This document shows positions 5,746 to 9,158 of a stretch of 9,158 nt of DNA, piece by piece. Positions within the stretch are counted from its first letter, which is position 1, and each line of letters opens with the position of its first letter. The position numbers and the translations under genes were made by a program. The notes under the pieces were generated by a model. That model saw only the letters and a list, made by a program, of their open reading frames with translations, was not told where the DNA came from and ran no database searches. The DNA is taken from positions 1-9,158 of the forward strand of contig CAVCIU010000054.1 of NCBI GenBank assembly GCA_963602355.1, in the 5' to 3' direction. The DNA is from UBA791 sp963602355 (GTDB lineage: Bacteria; Cyanobacteriota; Vampirovibrionia; Gastranaerophilales; Gastranaerophilaceae).

Positions 5746-7087
5746 TTTTGACGTTTTTAAAAAATATTCTAAAGAATTATTAAATTTATCATTGCCGATA
5801 ATTATGGGAAGTATTGGTTTTGCGCTTATATTTTTAGGTGATGTTTTTGTCGGGGCAAGATATTCTACTGATGTTCTTGCTGCGGTAAGTATTTCTGGTG
5901 CTATTACAAGTATTATTTTTATATTTGGTATTGCACTTTTAAGCAGTGTCTCTGCGTATTTGTCAAACCAATTGGGTGCTAAAAAATCTGCAAAAAATTA
6001 CTTAATTCCTTCAATAAAATTTTCAATGTTGTTGGCAACTCTTAGCTTTTTTGCAATTTTAGCTGTTATTCCACTTTATCCTATGTTAGGGTTTGAGAAA
6101 AAACTTATCCCGATGATGAATAATTATACTTGGATTTTTGCGTTTTCGACTTTTGGCGATTATTTGTTTAAGGCAATGAAGGAATTTTTGCAATCTTATA
6201 AGATTGTATTTATTCCAAATTTAATTGTTATTATTGCAATTTTCTTTAACGTAAGCTTTAACTGGATATTTGCATTCGGTGTTGGACCTTTTCCGGAAAT
6301 GGGTGAATCTGGTTTAGCATTGGCTACAACTTTAACAAGAACTTTAATGGGTTTGGCTATTTTAGGTTTTTACTTGTTCCAATTCAAGGTTAAAATTGTC
6401 GAACAGGAGTACAAAGATTATTACAAAAACCTTTTGATTATTGGTTTACCAATTTCATTTGCTGTATGTATAGAATTTTTAGCTTTTAATGTTATAACAA
6501 TTTTGGTTGGAAGAATGGCAGGCGTTTATGCCGCTGCACAAAGTATTTTAATCTCAATAATTAACACGACATTTATGATTCCGATGTCTATTTCTATGGC
6601 AACAACTATCAAAATTGGTTATGCAAATGGGGCAAAAAATCTTACCGATATAAAAAGATATTCGCTCACAAGTTGTATAATCACAGAATCTTTTATGTTG
6701 CTTTGCGGTGTCATAATTGCAGTATTCCCAACTCGAATTGTGGAAATGTTTACGCCTGATACATATCTTGTAAAAATTATGATTCCTGTTATGATTTTGC
6801 TTGCAATTTTTGAAATCACAGACGGATTGCAAGTAACACTTGGCGGTATTTTTAAAGGTATGAAAAATACTAATATCGTAATGGTAACGAATATTATCGG
6901 TTATTTGATAATTGGTATGCCTTTGGGAATTTATTTAGCTCTAAACAAAAATCTAAATCTGGTTGGTTTTTGGATTGGATTGGTTGTTGCTTCTGTAATT
7001 CTTTGTAGCATTTTATCAGTAAAATTGGGTAAATCTCTTAAAAATTACGAGTTGATTTCTGACGTAGAGTGTCCTCAGGGTGATTAG
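5735..7087 (+). CDS. MATE-family multidrug/cation exporter, NorM-like (450 aa)
   Basis: An inner-membrane antiporter that uses a sodium or proton gradient to expel organic cations or other toxic compounds. About 12 hydrophobic segments fill the protein, in two MATE halves of about 220 residues. Acidic residues match those I recall in Vibrio NorM (Asp36, Glu255, Asp371): here Asp36 in FLGDVFVG, Glu247 in CIEFLAF and Asp363 in EITDGLQVTLGG. IPMSISMATTIKIGYANGA (282-300) is the family's conserved segment of the second half. Length is normal (440-480). The gene starts with a rare TTG that overlaps the end of the preceding gene by 11 nt, so translation is likely coupled. The C-terminus ends with a short polar tail, ISDVECPQGD. 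No clear hairpin terminator follows. Substrate cannot be read from sequence; DinF-like or lipid-flipping relatives are less likely but possible. Confidence 0.92.
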   Translation: MNYSFDVFKKYSKELLNLSLPIIMGSIGFALIFLGDVFVGARYSTDVLAAVSISGAITSIIFIFGIALLSSVSAYLSNQLGAKKSAKNYLIPSIKFSMLLATLSFFAILAVIPLYPMLGFEKKLIPMMNNYTWIFAFSTFGDYLFKAMKEFLQSYKIVFIPNLIVIIAIFFNVSFNWIFAFGVGPFPEMGESGLALATTLTRTLMGLAILGFYLFQFKVKIVEQEYKDYYKNLLIIGLPISFAVCIEFLAFNVITILVGRMAGVYAAAQSILISIINTTFMIPMSISMATTIKIGYANGAKNLTDIKRYSLTSCIITESFMLLCGVIIAVFPTRIVEMFTPDTYLVKIMIPVMILLAIFEITDGLQVTLGGIFKGMKNTNIVMVTNIIGYLIIGMPLGIYLALNKNLNLVGFWIGLVVASVILCSILSVKLGKSLKNYELISDVECPQGD

Positions 7088-7187
7088 AATTTGATAAGAT
7101 AATTTCGCTGTATTCGTTTTTATCTATATTTATTCCCCAGTTTTTTGTATTTAAAGTAAACTTTTTCTTCTTTTTCTTGTTAATCAT
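7038..7187 (-). CDS. Possible leaderless small protein of 49 aa, unconfirmed
   Basis: On the minus strand an ATG at 7187 opens 49 codons ending in TAA. The product is MINKKKKKKFTLNTKNWG then INIDKNEYSEIILSNSNH and PEDTLRQKSTRNF: a basic start and a mixed, protein-like remainder. A perfect TATAAT (minus strand, 7194-7199) ends 6 nt before the ATG, so transcription would begin at or very near the ATG and give a leaderless message; no ribosome binding site is present. The frame overlaps the last 50 nt of the convergent MATE gene. In such A/T-rich DNA, a 49-codon stop-free frame starting at ATG is somewhat uncommon but can arise by chance. It could also be the remnant of a longer gene. Treat as a candidate only. 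Confidence 0.25.
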   Translation of the reverse strand: MINKKKKKKFTLNTKNWGINIDKNEYSEIILSNSNHPEDTLRQKSTRNF

Positions 7188-7206
7188 ATTTTTATTATAG
7201 TACAAT
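7177..7206 (+). promoter_or_regulatory. Likely promoter of the HAD hydrolase gene
   Basis: TTGTTA (7177-7182) and TACAAT (7201-7206) are separated by 18 nt and match the main bacterial promoter consensus in 4/6 and 5/6 positions. Transcription would begin around 7213, leaving a short leader holding TGGAG (7217-7221), 7 nt before the ATG. TATAGT at 7196-7201 is a second possible -10. A minus-strand TATAAT overlaps the spacer, so two divergent promoters may compete here. Confidence 0.5.
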
Positions 7207-7228
7207 TTAAGAAAAATGGAGAAATTTT

Positions 7229-7900
7229 ATGACAATAAAAGGTATTATATTTGATTTTAATGGTACATTGTTTAATGATACAGAATTGCATAATATAGCT
7301 TGGATTGAATATTCAGCAAAACTTAGAAATGGCAAAGCTTTTGATGCTTATGAATTAGAACATTATATGTACGGCAGAAGCAATGCTGAAATTATTGAGT
7401 ATGCAATTGGTAGAAAACCTACGCAAGAAGAGGTTGACAAATATGCGTGGGAAAAAGAAGAATGCTATCGTCAGTTGGTTTTGAAAAACCCTGAAAATAT
7501 TAAACTTGTAGCTGGCGCAGAAGAATTGTTAGACTATTTGAAAGAAAATAATGTTCCGATGACGATTGCGACAGGTAGCGAAATCAATAATGTAAAATTC
7601 TTTATTGAAATATTCAATTTAGAAAAATGGTTTGACACTTCAAAAATTGTTTATGATGACGGTATTAGACTTGGAAAACCTCACCCAGATATTTATTTAG
7701 AAGCATTGAAGGTTATGGGTTTAAAGGCAGAGGAAACTCTTGTATTTGAAGATTCTTATTCAGGAATTACTGCAGCAAATGGAGCAAAAATTGGTAAAAT
7801 CATTGCTATAAATGAAAATCCAGAAACTTTTAAACATAAGGATAAAGTTTATAAAGTAATAAAAGATTTCACAGAATTTGACAGAAATATATTAAGCTAA
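7229..7900 (+). CDS. HAD-superfamily hydrolase, beta-phosphoglucomutase/phosphatase-like subfamily (223 aa)
   Basis: A cytosolic haloacid-dehalogenase-fold enzyme that probably acts on a small phosphorylated metabolite. Motif I is IFDFNGTLFND with the nucleophile Asp9; motif II is TIATGSE with Thr115; motif III is LGKPHPDIYLEAL with Lys150; motif IV is LVFEDSYSGI with Glu174 and Asp175. A helical cap between residues of about 17 and 90 makes it subfamily I, with length normal for phosphoglycolate phosphatase or beta-phosphoglucomutase relatives. The second acidic residue of motif I, normally Asp (DxD), is Asn11 here. That residue usually serves as acid/base, so catalysis may be altered; from memory, DFNGTL variants occur in a bacterial subgroup. 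Substrate is not determined. It has its own likely promoter and a TGGAG ribosome site. TypA follows 74 nt downstream, possibly on the same transcript. Confidence 0.88.
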   Translation: MTIKGIIFDFNGTLFNDTELHNIAWIEYSAKLRNGKAFDAYELEHYMYGRSNAEIIEYAIGRKPTQEEVDKYAWEKEECYRQLVLKNPENIKLVAGAEELLDYLKENNVPMTIATGSEINNVKFFIEIFNLEKWFDTSKIVYDDGIRLGKPHPDIYLEALKVMGLKAEETLVFEDSYSGITAANGAKIGKIIAINENPETFKHKDKVYKVIKDFTEFDRNILS

Positions 7901-7905
7901 AACTA

Positions 7906-7934
7906 TTGAATAATAAATATTTTTTATATACGAT
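7906..7934 (+). promoter_or_regulatory. typA: Weak candidate promoter before typA
   Basis: TTGAAT (7906-7911) and TACGAT (7929-7934) are 17 nt apart, each a 4/6 match to consensus. They lie just after the HAD stop codon and about 40 nt before the typA ATG. The A/T-rich stretch between them has no GC-containing hairpin, so no terminator separates the two genes and read-through from the HAD gene is equally possible. Confidence 0.3.
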
Positions 7935-7974
7935 AATAGGCGGAAGTATTAAACCACAAAAGAAAGAAGAAGAT

Positions 7975-9158
7975 ATGGATATTGAAAAATTACGAAATAT
8001 AGCGATAATAGCACACGTTGACCACGGTAAAACTTCAATGGTAGATTGTATGTTGAAACAAAGTGGTGTGTTTAGAGACAATCAAGAAGTTCAAGCGTGC
8101 GTACTTGACTCAAATGACTTAGAAAGAGAAAGAGGTATCACAATCCTTTCTAAAAACATTTCTGTTGATTATAAAGGTTATCATATCAACGTTGTTGATA
8201 CACCAGGCCACGCCGACTTTGGTGGTGAAGTTGAACGTGTATTAGGTATGGTGGACGGCGCGTTACTTATTGTTGATGCTGCTGAAGGTCCTATGCCTCA
8301 AACAAGATTTGTATTATCAAAAGCTTTAGAATTAGGTTTAAGAATTATTGTTGTTATCAACAAGATTGATAAACCAGCTGCTGAACCTGATTTAGCATTA
8401 GACAAAGTATTTGATTTATTTACAGAATTAACTGATAACGAAGAATTAATCGACTTTCCAATTATTTACGCAAGCTCATTACAAGGTTTTGCTAAAAAAG
8501 AATTGGAAGACGAAAGTGATAACATTGCACCATTGATGGATTGCATTATTGAAAATATCAAACACCCAGAAGGTGATGCAGATGCAAATCTTCAATTTCA
8601 CGTAACTACGTTGGATTACAATGACTATGTTGGTAGAATTGCAATCGGTAGAATTAAAAATGGTCATTTGAAATCTCAAGAAACATTATCATTAATCAAG
8701 GCTGACGGTTCTATTCAAAGATGTAAAATTACAAAATTATTTGGTTTCCACGATTTAGGTCGTGTAGAAATTGAAGAGGCTTCAGCTGGTGATATCGTTG
8801 GTATTGCAGGTTTCCCTGATGTTCAAATTGGTGAAACAATTTCTTCATTAGAAAATCCAGTAGCATTACCACTTATCCATATTGACGAACCTACATTACA
8901 AATGAACTTCTCTGTAAACGACAGCCCATATGCTGGTCAAGAAGGTAAGTTTGTAACTTCTCGTCAATTGAGAAAAAGATTATATGACGAATTAGAAAAA
9001 AATGTTAGTATGAGAGTTGAAGATACTGAAAATACCGATAAATGGGTTGTTTCAGGTCGTGGCGAATTGCATTTAAGTATTTTAATCGAAACAATGCGTC
9101 GTGAAGGTTACGAATTCCAAGTATCTAAACCAGAAGTTATTTACAAGACTATTGACGG
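7975..9158 (+). CDS. typA: Ribosome-associated GTPase TypA/BipA, 3'-truncated by the window
   Basis: A translational GTPase of the EF-G-like group that binds the 70S ribosome and helps ribosome assembly and growth under stress or cold. About 394 of a usual ~605 codons are visible. The start MDIEKLRNIAIIAHVDHGKT is typical of the family. Nucleotide motifs: AHVDHGKTS (13-21; Ser21 where most relatives have Thr), the switch-I part RERGITI, DTPGHADF, and NKID. IDFPIIYASSLQGFA follows, then a beta-barrel domain (LDYNDYVGRIAIGRIKNG) and the start of domain III (SGRGELHLSILIETMRREG). The BipA-specific C-terminal domain lies beyond the edge. Before the ATG there is only a purine-rich AGAAAGAAGAAG, not a strong ribosome site. 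The frame stays open upstream to 7882 with a TTG at 7906, but homology supports ATG 7975. CGT codons for Arg are more frequent than in most neighbours, as expected for a well-expressed gene. Confidence 0.96.
   Translation, partial: MDIEKLRNIAIIAHVDHGKTSMVDCMLKQSGVFRDNQEVQACVLDSNDLERERGITILSKNISVDYKGYHINVVDTPGHADFGGEVERVLGMVDGALLIVDAAEGPMPQTRFVLSKALELGLRIIVVINKIDKPAAEPDLALDKVFDLFTELTDNEELIDFPIIYASSLQGFAKKELEDESDNIAPLMDCIIENIKHPEGDADANLQFHVTTLDYNDYVGRIAIGRIKNGHLKSQETLSLIKADGSIQRCKITKLFGFHDLGRVEIEEASAGDIVGIAGFPDVQIGETISSLENPVALPLIHIDEPTLQMNFSVNDSPYAGQEGKFVTSRQLRKRLYDELEKNVSMRVEDTENTDKWVVSGRGELHLSILIETMRREGYEFQVSKPEVIYKTID

Noticed and set aside
7152..7165. AAAGT/ACTTT inverted repeat as a terminator of the MATE gene.
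   Set aside because: The loop would be about two bases and the stem is nearly all A/T; it is not a credible intrinsic terminator.
7906..7974. In-frame N-terminal extension of TypA from TTG 7906.
   Set aside because: No ribosome site before it, and TypA/BipA proteins begin at the MxIEKLRNIAII position, which matches ATG 7975.
1..9158. CRISPR array, tRNA or rRNA genes, insertion sequences, phage or defence genes.
   Set aside because: I saw no regular spacer-repeat pattern, no tRNA cloverleaf-like segment, no transposase or integrase motifs and no terminal inverted repeats. Every gap between genes is under about 160 nt.

Overview
The window is about two-thirds A+T. It carries ten complete protein-coding genes and two genes cut by the window edges, with no RNA gene, CRISPR array or insertion sequence that I can see. 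Strand use is mostly plus; the thioredoxin gene is the only well-supported minus-strand gene. Stop codons are six TAA and four TAG, with no TGA, and Trp is always TGG, so the standard bacterial code fits. The combination of a FliA/WhiG-type sigma factor, short glycine-rich membrane proteins and very low G+C makes me think of a gut bacterium such as the non-photosynthetic cyanobacterial sister lineage (Gastranaerophilales/'Melainabacteria'). A low-GC Firmicute is the main alternative. This placement is an inference from overall look, not proof.

Layout: (1) 2-526, the 3' part of a sigma-28-family sigma factor, closed by a hairpin terminator with a GAAA loop. (2) 686-1066, a small glycine-rich two-helix membrane protein with its own likely promoter, which carries a tandem 9-bp repeat. 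(3) A long-stem bidirectional terminator, then thioredoxin on the minus strand. (4) 1569-7087, a tightly packed six-gene plus-strand run: DEDDh exonuclease, organophosphate:phosphate antiporter, guanylate kinase, NIF3 metal protein, an unrecognised exported protein, and a NorM-like MATE exporter. Gaps in this run are 13 and 1 nt, followed by overlaps of 8, 35 and 11 nt, so one transcript is very likely. (5) 7229-7900, a HAD hydrolase with its own likely promoter. (6) 7975 to the end, the first ~394 codons of the ribosome-associated GTPase TypA/BipA.

Most of this is housekeeping: transcription specificity, redox, nucleotide metabolism (GMP to GDP), phosphorylated-metabolite uptake, export and translation under stress. 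The genes in the six-gene run do not form an evident pathway; co-transcription is the only strong link between them. The least ordinary items are a possible leaderless 49-codon minus-strand ORF at 7038-7187 between the MATE and HAD genes, the exported protein nested at the 3' end of the NIF3 gene, the small membrane protein with its repeat-bearing promoter, and the Asp-to-Asn change in the HAD nucleophile motif. I did not find convincing evidence of a new multi-gene system.
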